A stretch of 64,000 nt of DNA from Aurantiochytrium sp. KH105 (taxonomy: Eukaryota > Sar > Bigyra > Thraustochytrida > Thraustochytriidae). The DNA lies in the NCBI GenBank assembly GCA_003116975.1, contig BGKB01000140.1, forward strand, positions 1-64,000, written 5' to 3'. Of the stretch, positions 49,123 through 59,357 are shown piece after piece; positions within the stretch are counted from its first letter, which is position 1; each line of letters starts with the position of its first letter. The position numbers were made by a program, and so were the translations under genes. Under the pieces are notes generated by a model. That model saw only the letters and a list, made by a program, of their open reading frames with translations, had not been told where the DNA came from and searched no databases.

Positions 49123-49303
49123 CCCGCAGCGCCGGGCCCGGGGCCGCGGGCGCGGGCGCGGGCGCGGGTGCGCGGCGGGCTGCCCTGCGCGAGCGCAGCA
49201 GCGTCGCCCGCATCGCGCCGCCACGGCCTCCTCGCGCTGGCGCCCAGGCGGAGCAGGCAGCGAGCGAGGCAGCGCGCGCTTTGGCCTCTTTGCCTTCAGC
49301 TCG

Positions 49304-49363
49304 CTCTGCTCTGCTCTGCTCTGCTCTGCTCTGCTCTGCTCTGCTCTGCTCTGCTCTGCTCTG
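49304..49363 (-). repeat. (AGAGC)n microsatellite, array 3
   Basis: Near-perfect pentanucleotide array with AGAGC on the minus strand, the sense strand of the MFS gene, about 90-150 bases beyond ATG 49213. Confidence 0.92.
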
Positions 49364-49518
49364 TCTATCTATAGGCCTACTCTGCGCTGTCGCTAAGCTA
49401 GCTAGCTGGCTGGCTAGCCTCGCTGCTGCAGCTCAGCTGCTGCCTCGGCCTTGCTCGCGACAGCGACTTGATCCGCAGCTGCCGGCTGCCCCGACGATCG
49501 AGGCGAGCTGGCTAGCGA

Positions 49519-49568
49519 GCTCTGCTCTGCTCTGCTCTGCTCTGCTCTGCGCTGCTCCGCTCTGCTCT
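49519..49568 (-). repeat. (AGAGC)n microsatellite, array 4
   Basis: Second, less perfect array with the same strand orientation. Confidence 0.88.
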
Positions 49569-50524
49569 CGAGCTCGCCGCTGCTCTGCCGCCTTGCTCGC
49601 TGTGCCCGCGGCTGGCCCAGGTAGGTCAGGCGCTCGCAGGTCGCCCCGCCTCGCCTCGCAGAGAGAGAGAGAGAGACTCTTCCGCGAACACGGAGCTGCC
49701 GCGGGACGGACAGCGAAGAGCAGGCAGGCTGCCTGAGAGCGCGGCGCACAGCCCGGGAGCAAGGCAGAGGAGAGCGACGGCGAGCCGCTGCAGCCGCCAC
49801 CCGCGCAGAGCGAGGGGCGCGAGTGCAAGGACGAAGCTGACTGTGAGCGTTGGTGAGGGAGGGACGCGGGGTTGACGCCTCGACACCGTGACACTCGAGC
49901 TTTGAGCTGCGCTAAGCGGAGGTCACTTGACCTGCAAGGCGACTGGCACGCGTGCGAGGAGGCGAAGGAAGCCGCGAGAAGACCGAGCAAATTACTTTCG
50001 CCGACAGAGGACCATGACAAGCAGAGCTGCGAACCCAAGCTTAGAGATAGATAAAAGTTATCTCGTGCGCGTATGGGCGGGCTCATCAAGATCTATCTAC
50101 TACGCCCTCTTTTGCAATCACCCTGACCGCGCGCGCAACGAACAATGGGCTTTCATCCAGTCGTAGGTGCAAGCATGTGTGTTCTTTCCTCCGAGGTTGG
50201 CTCAACATGCGAAGATTGAAGAGTAAGGGCCCCAACTGCATGGCACGTGCACGTGCAAACTGTCTCTTGTCGAGCCCTTCGCTGCCAAAGTTGCATTTTA
50301 TGTTACACATGAATTCCAGGTAGAAATTTGACGTATATTTTTTAGTACAACGGCTTCGCCGTGCATGATTCATGTCTTCGAATTATACTGTCTTGCCTGG
50401 ACGGAAAGTTTCCTAACGCTCCTTGATCACCACCTTGACAGAGAGTAAATCTAGACTGTATACTTTTGCTTCTTCTCCTCACTTTAAGCGTTCTCTCCGG
50501 ATCGTTCTTGCTGACTGTGACGAG

Positions 50525-50960
50525 CTGTCGCACACGTGCATCGGGCAAATGTTCTTGATATCTCTTTCCTCCCGTGGATGGCGTCGGTCAGATTCATGTT
50601 TGACGATGCTGTATGGCCAAACAGATCGCCGAGACTACCATTCGAGCGAAAGTGAGAAAATCCCTCAATGTCCGTGAGCGATGAGATCAACGCTTCTCGC
50701 GTCTCGAAGTCGTTCCTCGAACGATGGCATGAGCACTTCGCTCTCTGCACACATGCATCGGGCAAAAGCCCTCGATATCTCTTTCCTCCCGTGGATGGCG
50801 TCGGGCAGATCGATTATAACGATGCTGTATGGCCAAAAAGATCGCCGAGACTGCCATTCGAGCCAAATGGAGAAATTCCTTAGTGTCCATGAGCGATGAG
50901 ATCAACGGTTCATTTCTATCTCGAAGTTGTCCCTTGAACGATGGCATGAGCACTTCGCGC
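50525..50960. repeat. Tandem duplication, period about 216 bp
   Basis: Anchor blocks such as GATATCTCTTTCCTCCCGTG and GAGCGATGAGATCAACG recur 215-217 bases apart, with scattered differences and small indels. About two copies. The reading frames of the two copies do not agree, so it looks non-coding. Confidence 0.85.
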
Positions 50961-52722
50961 TCTCTCTCTGGCTCGATGCAAGAAGTTTATACGAAGAAGA
51001 TTCCTTGAGGCTCCTACATGTCAGTCCCTCATTGGCCGCGTCCCAGCAAGCTTCGTTGTGGCGTGGCAAACGGTATATACCATGGTTGTTGGGTCCCCCA
51101 ACGTCAATTGATCTTCTCCATCTCCGATGCCACTCTCCCAGCGGCTCGGCCCAGGAAGGTCAACACGTTTTCTTCTCCCTTCTCGGGCTTTTCATCGTTC
51201 CATCGCTTCGCGTCTCCAGCCCAAGTAGGACTGCATCAGGACAGACGCCACTGCACGAGTCGATCTTTCTTTGTCCTTCGTCTAAGTCCGACAAGTCGGG
51301 ACAAGCGGCGACGACTTGGGTCGGGACTTGTGTAAGATGCGGCACGAAGGTGTATATGTATGTATGCAAAGTATGCATGCAAGGAGGGAGTGAATCTTCG
51401 AGAGGTCGATTGTGCACGAGCGACCGAACGGCGAAGCTACCGCCGCCTGTGCAGTCTGTCGACATGTTTCCGACTCGCATTAAGTTTGGGCAGACGGCAT
51501 TATGAATCGTTGAATGCCGATCGCGAAGAAACGGACGCCGCCCGGCCGCCCAGGCAGATTGCGGATGGCAGACCGGCGCGTCGCTGCACTCGGCCCAAAG
51601 GCTGCACTAGCCGGCTGCGGCTCCGGATAGGAACAGATGCGGCAGGCCAGCGAGCGACCCGCCTTCCCGACCTCCTCTGGCAAGCGAGAAGCGCGTCACT
51701 CGTTCGCAGGCAGTCGGGCACGGGCATCGTGCCAACATCTCGGGACCCCCTCAGATTGTCAAGAATAGCGATGAAATCGATTTCCGTGGCGTGCAGACTC
51801 GAAGTCCACAACCATCATTACCGTCTAACGTCCGGCCGAGTAAGCGAGCGAGCTGCCCGCCGGCCTCGAAAAACACTCGTGCGATTCCTGATCGCTCACA
51901 CATGCCGTTTTTGCAGAAAACGTGCCTTCCGCTGTGTGCACGCGCCCGACTTCGAAGGGATGAGGCGGCTGTTTGAGCAGGCTTGGAAAGAGAGCAATCG
52001 ATCGATTGACCGAGCAATCAAGCTATCGATTGATCGATCAACCCTTATCCACTGTTCGTCCTGAAGCAAGCGTGGCTGATGTATTGCTCGTGCGCGATTC
52101 TGATGCTCAAAGATCATCACAGCAGCCGCAGACTGCATCTGAGTTCGATCATAACGCAAACCAAGAACAAAAGGGGAAGATTTGGCTTCACAGTCTACTG
52201 TCAGCGGTGCACAAGAGGTGCAGACCGCGGGAGCCACAAATCGCAGTCGGCAGCGGCGGCCCATATGCTTGCCTGCCTGCCTGGCTGTCTGGCAAGCTGC
52301 ATAAATCATGATCTTCCGCCCGTCCGTCCGTCCGTTCACATCAAAAGCCCTCCGAGACGGGCTGGCATCCATCCGGCCTTCGTTTCGATACGCCATGCCC
52401 GCACTGCTATCATCAAACTTTGCGCGGTGAAACCAAGAGGAAAGAGCCCTTGCAAATGGATGGTGCGCAGTTTTCATCGATCGACAACCAAGCGCGCGCG
52501 CGCATGCATTGATCTTGCCGGCTAGCTGAAAGGAACTCTCATACTGGCTGGCCTGGCGAGTTGAATTTACTCTCGACAAAACTTCCCCGGAGCTGCTCGA
52601 GTCGCCGCCGAGGCCCGAGCATCCACAACAAGCCAAACCGTTCCACGGAGACCTTCGTCTGACCAGAGAGGCCGTCGCTGCCGTGAAAGCACTGCAAGGG
52701 TTGAACACCCATGAGCGCCGCG

Positions 52723-52723
<1 letters not shown>

Positions 52724-52759
<36 letters not shown>

Positions 52760-52760
52760 C
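52724..52760. repeat. (CTGG)n microsatellite
   Basis: About nine tetranucleotide units, 0.9 kb upstream of the receptor gene. Confidence 0.9.
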
Positions 52761-53675
52761 CTGCCGTCGCTTTGCTTCGCCGCGGCCCGTCTTGGTTGGT
52801 GCAGCTGGCTTGGCTTACCTTGGCTGGTAGCGTCCCTCGCTGGCGCATCGTCGTGGGGAGGAGCTGTGGGGGAGCAAGATTCGGTCGTGCACCTTTGGTT
52901 GAAGACATCTTGTATGCCCCCTTGTGCGAGCCACCTACAGCCGGACTATGCCGGGAAAGGGGGCGGGAGCGAAGTCTGACGCTTCGCGAATGCATCCGCA
53001 AAAGGCGGATGAGTTTTCGGGAATCTAGCGCGCGTGCACCACTGTCGGCCACGAATGCATGGATGGTTCGAGCCGTCGCACGATAACTCATGGCTCGCTG
53101 TTGGCTGCACGTAGCGCGCAGCCGCAACGAGCCCGCGCGAAGCCTCGACGCGACGAGCCCAGAAAAGCCCTGACATCGCCTGCCCACCTGGTCGTCTGCC
53201 GAAGATGGCATGCGGCAAAGACTGCGACAGCAACTACAGGGTCGAGCGCGATCGCCGCGCACGTGCAGGTGCACGTGCTGATTCGCCGGCTGGCCGGCCG
53301 GCTGCAGCCAGCAGCTGGCTGTGGCAGTGGCTGCCTGTCTGTGAGGAAGACGCAGGAAGAGGCGCAGATTCAGTCAGGTGCATCAAGGACTCTGCTGCCA
53401 GTGCTTTGCGGCGAGGCGCGGGAAGAAAAGCAGCAGCAGCACACTGCATGTAGTCGCAGTGAGTGCACAGCACGCGCGGCCAGAGGGATAGGGAGGAATG
53501 GAGGGAGACGGGGACGGGGCAGAACCCAAATTGCACCGCGGCCGCGCGCCAAGCACAAAGAGGCCCGAGGCTGGCCAGACAAGAGTTGCAGCAGGTGCAC
53601 AGCAATCCCACGCCAAAATAGCCATTTCCAGACGAGGCCAACCCTGACAGTCAGCAAAGAGCAGAGCTCCGGGAA

Positions 53676-56600
53676 ATGCGCGCCGCAAAGGCGCTGCTGG
53701 CGGCAGCGGTGGTCGCCGCCGCAGCGACACAAACAACAGGCCAGCTCTGCCCTGAGCAGGAAAATTGGCCGGACAACGCGACGCTGCAAGAACAGTGCTT
53801 CGAAGAACTTGAGGCCTGCTACGATCTCGACGAGGTCGCACCCGCGACCGAAACCTCAAATAGCGTCGAGCGCATCGTCGTTCAGGCCGCAGGCGCCACC
53901 TTCCCGCTTCGCCTGTACCAGGACGCCATCTTCGCCTACAGGTTCCAGAACCAAAGCGTGAGCGTCTCATACCTGGGCACTGGCAGCGGAAGTGGAAAAT
54001 GCCGCATCAAAGACTTTGTCCGCGAGTGCGACAATGTCTGCACTACCGCGACAGGCGAAGATGTCGATTCCCTTGGCGCCGAGTACATCGACTTTGCTGG
54101 TTCTGACTCTCTGCTCACAGAAGCAGAGTACGACGAGTACCCGGATTTGCAAATGTACCCAGCGGTGGCCGGTGCCGTTGTGCCCATTTATAATCTCGCT
54201 GGGCTTGATGATCTCGGTCACACCTTGGTTCTCAACAAAACGACTCTTGCACAGATTTTCCGCAAGTGCGATCTCGAAGCCAACTGTCCTGGAGCCATTT
54301 TCGACTGGAACGATCCTCGCATCATCGAACTCAACAAAGTAGAGGATGACGCTGCTCTTAGCGCTGAGATCGAAAACGTTCTCACGGCCGCCGGAGCGAT
54401 CGAGGTCACCGTCCGATCCGACAAATCCGGCACCAGCGAGATCTTCAAAGGAGCACTGTCGCAATTCGAGGAGGCTTTTAATACTCAGGTCGGCTCAAGT
54501 AGTGACAACAGCGACTACAATGCTGATGTGGTCAAGCATGACGGCAACGTTGGAGTTGCCGGCCACGTAGCCAACACGCCTGGCGCCATCGGGTACTCTG
54601 TGCTGGGTGAGGCCATTACCATCGGTTTGAGCTGCGCCTCACTCAAGATTTCCGAGGACTCGACTGCCGTCGAGGCCACCACGGTGTCTGTCGCGAACGC
54701 CATGGTAGAAAAGGGCCTCGACTTCGGCACTTCTGACGAGGACCAGCTCCGCCTCAATGCCGACATTTCCGATGCCACAGGCTCCCAGGCCTGGCCCATT
54801 GCCGGCTACACGTACTTTGTTGTGCGCAAAAATACAACGCGCCCCAACGGCAGCTGCGAGAACCGTCTCGCCACGCAAAACTTTATTCTCTGGTTTTACG
54901 AGAACGAGGTTCCGCAGGCCATCGCCGAGTCTCTGGGCTTTGCTCCTCTGACCGATGAGGTCCGCAAGCTCGTGGTCTCTCGCGTTCAGCAGGACATTTA
55001 CTGCGAAGGTGAGCTCGTTTACAAGGATGAAGAAGAAGAGGTCCCCACGATTTCGTACGCTGGGGCCAGCGCCTTTGAGGACATTTTCAGCCAGTATCAG
55101 CTCTCGTACGCCATCGTTGAGCCCGACACTGAATTCAACGACACCTTTGTTGAAACCGATTCCCTTGCTGCCGTCAACCGCATCAATGACGAGACCACCA
55201 CTATCGCCGTCACCTTGTCATCCAACACAGCTGCTACTGCACGCGTGGCGGAGTTGCCTGGCGTCGTGAGCGTTCCCTACGTTGGTGTGGCTCTGGGCGT
55301 GTCTGTGAACTTTTGCTCCTCGGATGCATCGGCGTCCGACACTGCCTGTGAGGCTGTCAAGGAGGTCAACATGACTGTCAGCGTGCTTGGCCGCATCCTC
55401 ATGGGCGATATCACCGCTTGGGACCACGCCGACATCCTTGCGCTCAACCCGGCCATCGATGAATCGCACCTCACGGGTCAAAGTATCACAGTATATGGCC
55501 AAGCTGACGAAGGCGATGAGCTTTACGAGCGCTTCGTTACATATGTGCGCGAAATGGGTGGCCTTACTGACTTTACTGGCGTGGTTCCCGCAGTCAGCAA
55601 GTCGAGTCTCGAAGCTGTGCGCTCTGCAGTGGCTACCAAGGCCTTTTCAATCGCGTACAACCCTGTCATTGGTGACGCCAACCAGCGCGAGGCCTTCTTT
55701 GTCAGCGTTGGCTCTGGAACAGGTTCCTTTCTGGAGCCGGTTCCGTCGGCGATTGTTGCCTGCGCAACGGATGACGCGTACGACTCAAGCTCGGGTGCGC
55801 TCGATCTTTCAGTGGGTGCCACTGCAGCCGCCAGTGGCTGTTATCCCTTGGTCGATACCATGAATCTGGTTGTACGCTCAAAGTTCACCTCGAGTGCTGG
55901 CGAGTGCAGTGGCGGCATCGGCACGGTCAACGCAGAGTACATTGGCTTTCTTCTCAACAATGTCCTGCAGGAGGGCGCAGATTCTTCCGTGGAGGAACCC
56001 CTCGTCACGCAGGGCCTCCTCCCTGTCTCGACGCTCGATGATGCACGCATCCAGAAGAACAAGGAAATCCTCACGAGCATTACATGCGATGGTCTTTCGA
56101 TTTTGAACCCAACATTGGAGAAGAATCTCATTCCCGTGCCGGTTGTCGTGCTCAGTTTCGTCTTGGTTCTCCTCTTTTTCATTTCCTTCATTGTGCTCGC
56201 CTTTTGGGTCCAAAAGCATCGCCGTCAAAAGATCATTCTCATTTCCTCGCCACCCTTTCTCCTGCAAATCCTCCTGGGCGCAACCATTTGCGTCGCGGCC
56301 ATTATCCCTCTTTCCCTCCAGGACGATGGAGTCTTTTACTCGGAGAATGCTGACGAAAATGGCAACTATCCGGGGCTCGATATCGCCTGTGCCGCTGCGC
56401 CACTTCTTTACTCGGTTGGATTTGCCGTGCTGTACTCGTCGCTTTGGCTCAAGACTTGGCGCTTGGGCCGAATCTTTGACAACCCCAAGCTCAAGCGCAT
56501 CTTCATCACCAACCGCACCATGCAGCTCTATCAGGGTCTTTTGCTCACCGTCATTCTCGTCTGCAACATTCTTTGGATGGTCATTGATCCGCTGCGCTAC

Positions 56601-57140
56601 GAGCGCGTTGTTGTCACGATGGACGACGATGGCAGTGTGCTCGAGTCGTACGGACGCTGCTACTCGGAGGATTCGCTCATTCTCATCGCGCCGCTTGCGG
56701 CGATCCTTATGCTCTCGCTGCTGTACGGCATTTACCTTCTCTACCAGTCGCGTCGCATTCCGTCAGAGTACGGTGAGGGTCGCTATATTGGCTTTTCTCT
56801 TACAATGGGCTTTGAGTCCCTTCTCCTTGGTATCCCCGTTCTGTTCCTCGCCGGCAACAATCCAACCACGTCTTTTGTCGTCAAGATGGCGATTATCATC
56901 TTTACGAGTGCAGCTGTTGTTGGCTTCCTTTTTCTGCCAAAGGTTTGGCACGTGTACTCGCGCGGTTGGTCAACTGGGCTCAATAGCAGCGACTCGGATC
57001 AGGAGTACAGTTTCACGCATTCCAAGCCACGTCTGCAGGACAATGCCATGCAGTCGACGTCGTTCATCGACAGCTTCAAGGATCACACGCGTTCTTTCAT
57101 GGAACCCTCGGCCGACGCCGACAACGAGGAGACTGTGTGA
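53676..57140 (+). CDS. PstS-domain seven-helix receptor (class C-like GPCR)
   Basis: 1154 residues from ATG 53676. Residues 1-22 are a signal peptide ending about TTGQ. Residues 65-440 are a PstS-type periplasmic phosphate-binding domain. The phosphate ligands of E. coli PstS are matched: ATFP (T75, F76), GSGSG (103-107), FAGSD (D144) and RSDKSGT (R247, D249, S251, G252, T253). Residues about 457-800 are a second, diverged copy that lacks the R-x-D-x-SGT loop. Residues 818-1092 carry seven hydrophobic helices resembling the GABA-B/class C 7TM domain (SSLWLKTWRLGRIF, NILWMVIDPL, RYIGFSLTMGFESLLLGIP). The 60-residue cytosolic tail is Ser/Asp-rich. Class C receptors use a periplasmic-binding-protein-like ligand domain, but of another family (LIVBP). 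A phosphate or anion sensor at the cell surface is the simplest reading; the ligand is inference. Confidence 0.88.
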   Translation: MRAAKALLAAAVVAAAATQTTGQLCPEQENWPDNATLQEQCFEELEACYDLDEVAPATETSNSVERIVVQAAGATFPLRLYQDAIFAYRFQNQSVSVSYLGTGSGSGKCRIKDFVRECDNVCTTATGEDVDSLGAEYIDFAGSDSLLTEAEYDEYPDLQMYPAVAGAVVPIYNLAGLDDLGHTLVLNKTTLAQIFRKCDLEANCPGAIFDWNDPRIIELNKVEDDAALSAEIENVLTAAGAIEVTVRSDKSGTSEIFKGALSQFEEAFNTQVGSSSDNSDYNADVVKHDGNVGVAGHVANTPGAIGYSVLGEAITIGLSCASLKISEDSTAVEATTVSVANAMVEKGLDFGTSDEDQLRLNADISDATGSQAWPIAGYTYFVVRKNTTRPNGSCENRLATQNFILWFYENEVPQAIAESLGFAPLTDEVRKLVVSRVQQDIYCEGELVYKDEEEEVPTISYAGASAFEDIFSQYQLSYAIVEPDTEFNDTFVETDSLAAVNRINDETTTIAVTLSSNTAATARVAELPGVVSVPYVGVALGVSVNFCSSDASASDTACEAVKEVNMTVSVLGRILMGDITAWDHADILALNPAIDESHLTGQSITVYGQADEGDELYERFVTYVREMGGLTDFTGVVPAVSKSSLEAVRSAVATKAFSIAYNPVIGDANQREAFFVSVGSGTGSFLEPVPSAIVACATDDAYDSSSGALDLSVGATAAASGCYPLVDTMNLVVRSKFTSSAGECSGGIGTVNAEYIGFLLNNVLQEGADSSVEEPLVTQGLLPVSTLDDARIQKNKEILTSITCDGLSILNPTLEKNLIPVPVVVLSFVLVLLFFISFIVLAFWVQKHRRQKIILISSPPFLLQILLGATICVAAIIPLSLQDDGVFYSENADENGNYPGLDIACAAAPLLYSVGFAVLYSSLWLKTWRLGRIFDNPKLKRIFITNRTMQLYQGLLLTVILVCNILWMVIDPLRYERVVVTMDDDGSVLESYGRCYSEDSLILIAPLAAILMLSLLYGIYLLYQSRRIPSEYGEGRYIGFSLTMGFESLLLGIPVLFLAGNNPTTSFVVKMAIIIFTSAAVVGFLFLPKVWHVYSRGWSTGLNSSDSDQEYSFTHSKPRLQDNAMQSTSFIDSFKDHTRSFMEPSADADNEETV

Positions 57141-57372
57141 TCGGAGAGATATTTGTGTCCTTCTCTCTGGTCCTGCTGACTCTCTCTCCCTCAGATGTCC
57201 TTTTCTCTTCTCGTGTCGTTTTCTTGCCCGTCCACCTGTTTTCACCCAATTCGTTCATACCGTCGTATCAAAAAAGAATAGAAAATCCTGTATACCTGTT
57301 TGTTTCTTCGTGAACCCCCCCCCCCCCCCCCCAAAAAAAAGGTTTTTCTTGCATTTTGCAATTCTCTATTGA
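57141..57372. other. Convergent intergenic region with C18-A8 tract
   Basis: The 3' flanks of the receptor (+) and the eIF4A-III-type helicase (-). Eighteen C at 57315-57332 are followed by eight A, similar in order to the C/A tract at 43539-43576. Confidence 0.7.
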
Positions 57373-58650
57373 CTACAAGAGCTCGCCGATATTGTTCGGA
57401 AGTTCTGGAATGCGAATCCGGTAATGACGCTCAATGTCTCGAAGGAGTTTTTCGTCCTCGTCCGTGACGAAATTGATGGCTACGCCACGGCGACCAAAAC
57501 GCCCGGAACGCCCGATACGGTGCAGGTACAGCTCGCGATTACTCGGTACGTCATAGCAAATAACGAGTGAAACTTGCTGCACGTCGATTCCACGGCCCCA
57601 AACGTCAGTTGTGATAAGTACACGCGTCGTGCCCGCCCTGAACTCCTGCATGACTTGGTCGCGCTCCTTTTGTGTCATTTCGCCGTGCATTGCACTCACG
57701 GTGAAATGATTTTCGCGCATCTTCTTGGCAAGTCCGTCGACCTTTGCGCGCTTGTTGCAAAAAATGACGCATTGAGTAATGGTCAACATATCGTACAGGT
57801 CGCACAAGGTGTCGAATTTCCAGTCTTCCTTTTCGACGGGGACGTGAAACTGCTTGATGCCTTCAAGCGTGAGCTCGTCGCGTTTGACGAGGACGCAAAT
57901 GGGGTCGTGCATGAACTTGCGCGTCATTCGAAGCACAGGGCCCGGCATGGTCGCGCTGATAAGTACAACTTGAACGGTCGGCGGCATGAACCGATAAATG
58001 TCGTAAATCTGTTCCTGGAAGCCACGCTGCAGCAGCTCATCTGCCTCATCAATGACGAATTGCCGTACTTTGTCCGTACGCAGAGCCTGTCGGCGAATGA
58101 GGTCAAATACGCGGCCCGGGGTGCCGGAGACAACCTGGACACCCTGCTCCAGGGCGCGGAGATCATCTCCCACCTTGGTCCCTCCAATGCACAGATGACA
58201 TTGCACATTGAGTGAGTCGCCGAGCGACAAGAGGACTTTTTGCGTCTGCTCTGCCAGTTCCCGTGTTGGCGAGAGAATCACGCCTTGCGTGTGTCGCTCT
58301 TTATTGTTTACAACCTGCAGCACGCCGATGCAAAAGACCGCTGTTTTACCCGTGCCGCTTTGGCTCTGAGCGATCAAGTCGCGGCCTTGCACGATGGGCA
58401 GGATGGCGCGTTGTTGAATCGCGGAAGGCTTTTCAAAACCGAAGCCGTAGATCCCACGCAAGAGACCCTCCTTGAGGTTCATCTCGTCAAAGGACTTGAC
58501 GGCGCGCAGCGCGCTCGAGGTCGAGATCTCCTTGCTGCGCACGTCTCGCAGGCCGCTCGCGGCGCCGTTCTCGCGCGCTCGCTTCTTGCCTGCGCTCGCG
58601 GCGCCCTCCGGCGCCTTCACCACGCTCCCGGCGAAGCCTACCGCCGTCCT

Positions 58651-58681
<31 letters not shown>

Positions 58682-58782
58682 GAGGGCCCCGCGGGCGCCG
58701 CGGCTGGGGCCCGCTCTGCGCCATCGGAGCCGCGCCGCGAGCGCTTGGCGCGGCCTGCATCCGCGGCCTCCGCCCCGGGCAT
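57373..58782 (-). CDS. EIF4A3: DEAD-box helicase eIF4A-III (exon junction complex)
   Basis: RNA helicase core of the exon junction complex, loaded on spliced mRNA; the yeast relative Fal1 acts in rRNA processing. 469 residues from ATG 58782. The first 95 residues are an Ala-rich, partly basic extension absent from human eIF4A3 (411). The core keeps every helicase motif: the Q-motif region ([15 protein letters not shown]), GTGKT (143-147), [23 protein letters not shown] (245-248), SAT (276-278) and [40 protein letters not shown] and [15 protein letters not shown] follow eIF4A3 rather than eIF4A1/2 or DDX6. Expected to be nuclear and shuttling. The one intron seen in this window shows that splicing, its substrate pathway, is in use. 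Confidence 0.93.
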
Positions 58783-59357
58783 CGGCCCTCCGCCTGCCTG
58801 TCTGTCTCTCCCTCCGCGGGCGAGCGAGCGGCCGCAGGCGCCCCGCCAGCCAGCTGGGCCGCCGCCTCCGTCGTGCGTTCAATCGCTCGCTCGCTCGCTC
58901 GTTCAATCGTTCTGCGGCGGCGGCAGGCCCGGCGAGGCCAGCACCGCAGGGAGAGAGGAAAGCAAGGCAGGAGGAAAGCGAGGAAGGAGGAAAGAGAGAG
59001 AGAAAGAAGCAAGCAGCGAGCAGGCGGAGGGAGGGAGGAGCGCCGGCCAGCCAATCAGCATCGATGAGGGAACAAGCGAAGAACGAACGGAACGCGGCGA
59101 ATCGGGGGCCCCGGGCTGGTTGGGGGCCTGCCGCCAACACCTTGGGCGTGCGTGGCGAGTCCGGCGACGCAGGCAGGACTGCGTCGGGCCCGCCCGGGGC
59201 TGCAGCTGCCAGGAAAGATCGCCACGGCTCCGAGATCACGGCACGGATTGAGGTTCTTGCTGCGCCCGTAGACTACGTTAAAGAAAGCCCCCAACTTCGC
59301 AAAGGCGCGCAGTAGCGCGTCCAGCTTGCTCAGGCGCACACTCGCTCTCGATCTGTC
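58783..59357. other. Divergent intergenic region, eIF4A-III / BED-aldolase
   Basis: Shared 5' flank with a (CGCT)n run at 58883-58904, then purine-rich sequence. The open frames here are antisense shadows of the helicase N-terminus or low-complexity. Confidence 0.55.
58883..58904. repeat. (CGCT)n microsatellite
   Basis: Five to six tetranucleotide units, about 100 bases upstream of the helicase ATG. Confidence 0.85.

Larger units (their letters stand above)
49214..53675. other. Gene-free stretch with tandem duplication
   Basis: Four and a half kilobases between the MFS promoter and the receptor gene. It holds two (AGAGC)n arrays, a tandem repeat of about 216 bp (50525-50960) and a (CTGG)n array (52724-52760). 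Frames up to about 300 residues exist on both strands but have no family resemblance and irregular composition. No tRNA or rRNA was recognised. Confidence 0.55.

Noticed and set aside
50484-50953. Possible degraded transposase in the 216-bp repeats
   Set aside because: The two copies do not conserve a frame and show no DDE or other catalytic motif.
51896-52708. 270-codon minus-strand frame in the gene-free stretch
   Set aside because: Irregular composition with no hydrophobic pattern or motif; both strands here are equally open.
53059-53961. 300-codon frame overlapping the receptor 5' end
   Set aside because: Out of phase with the receptor; basic low-complexity sequence. The receptor has a clean ATG and signal peptide at 53676.
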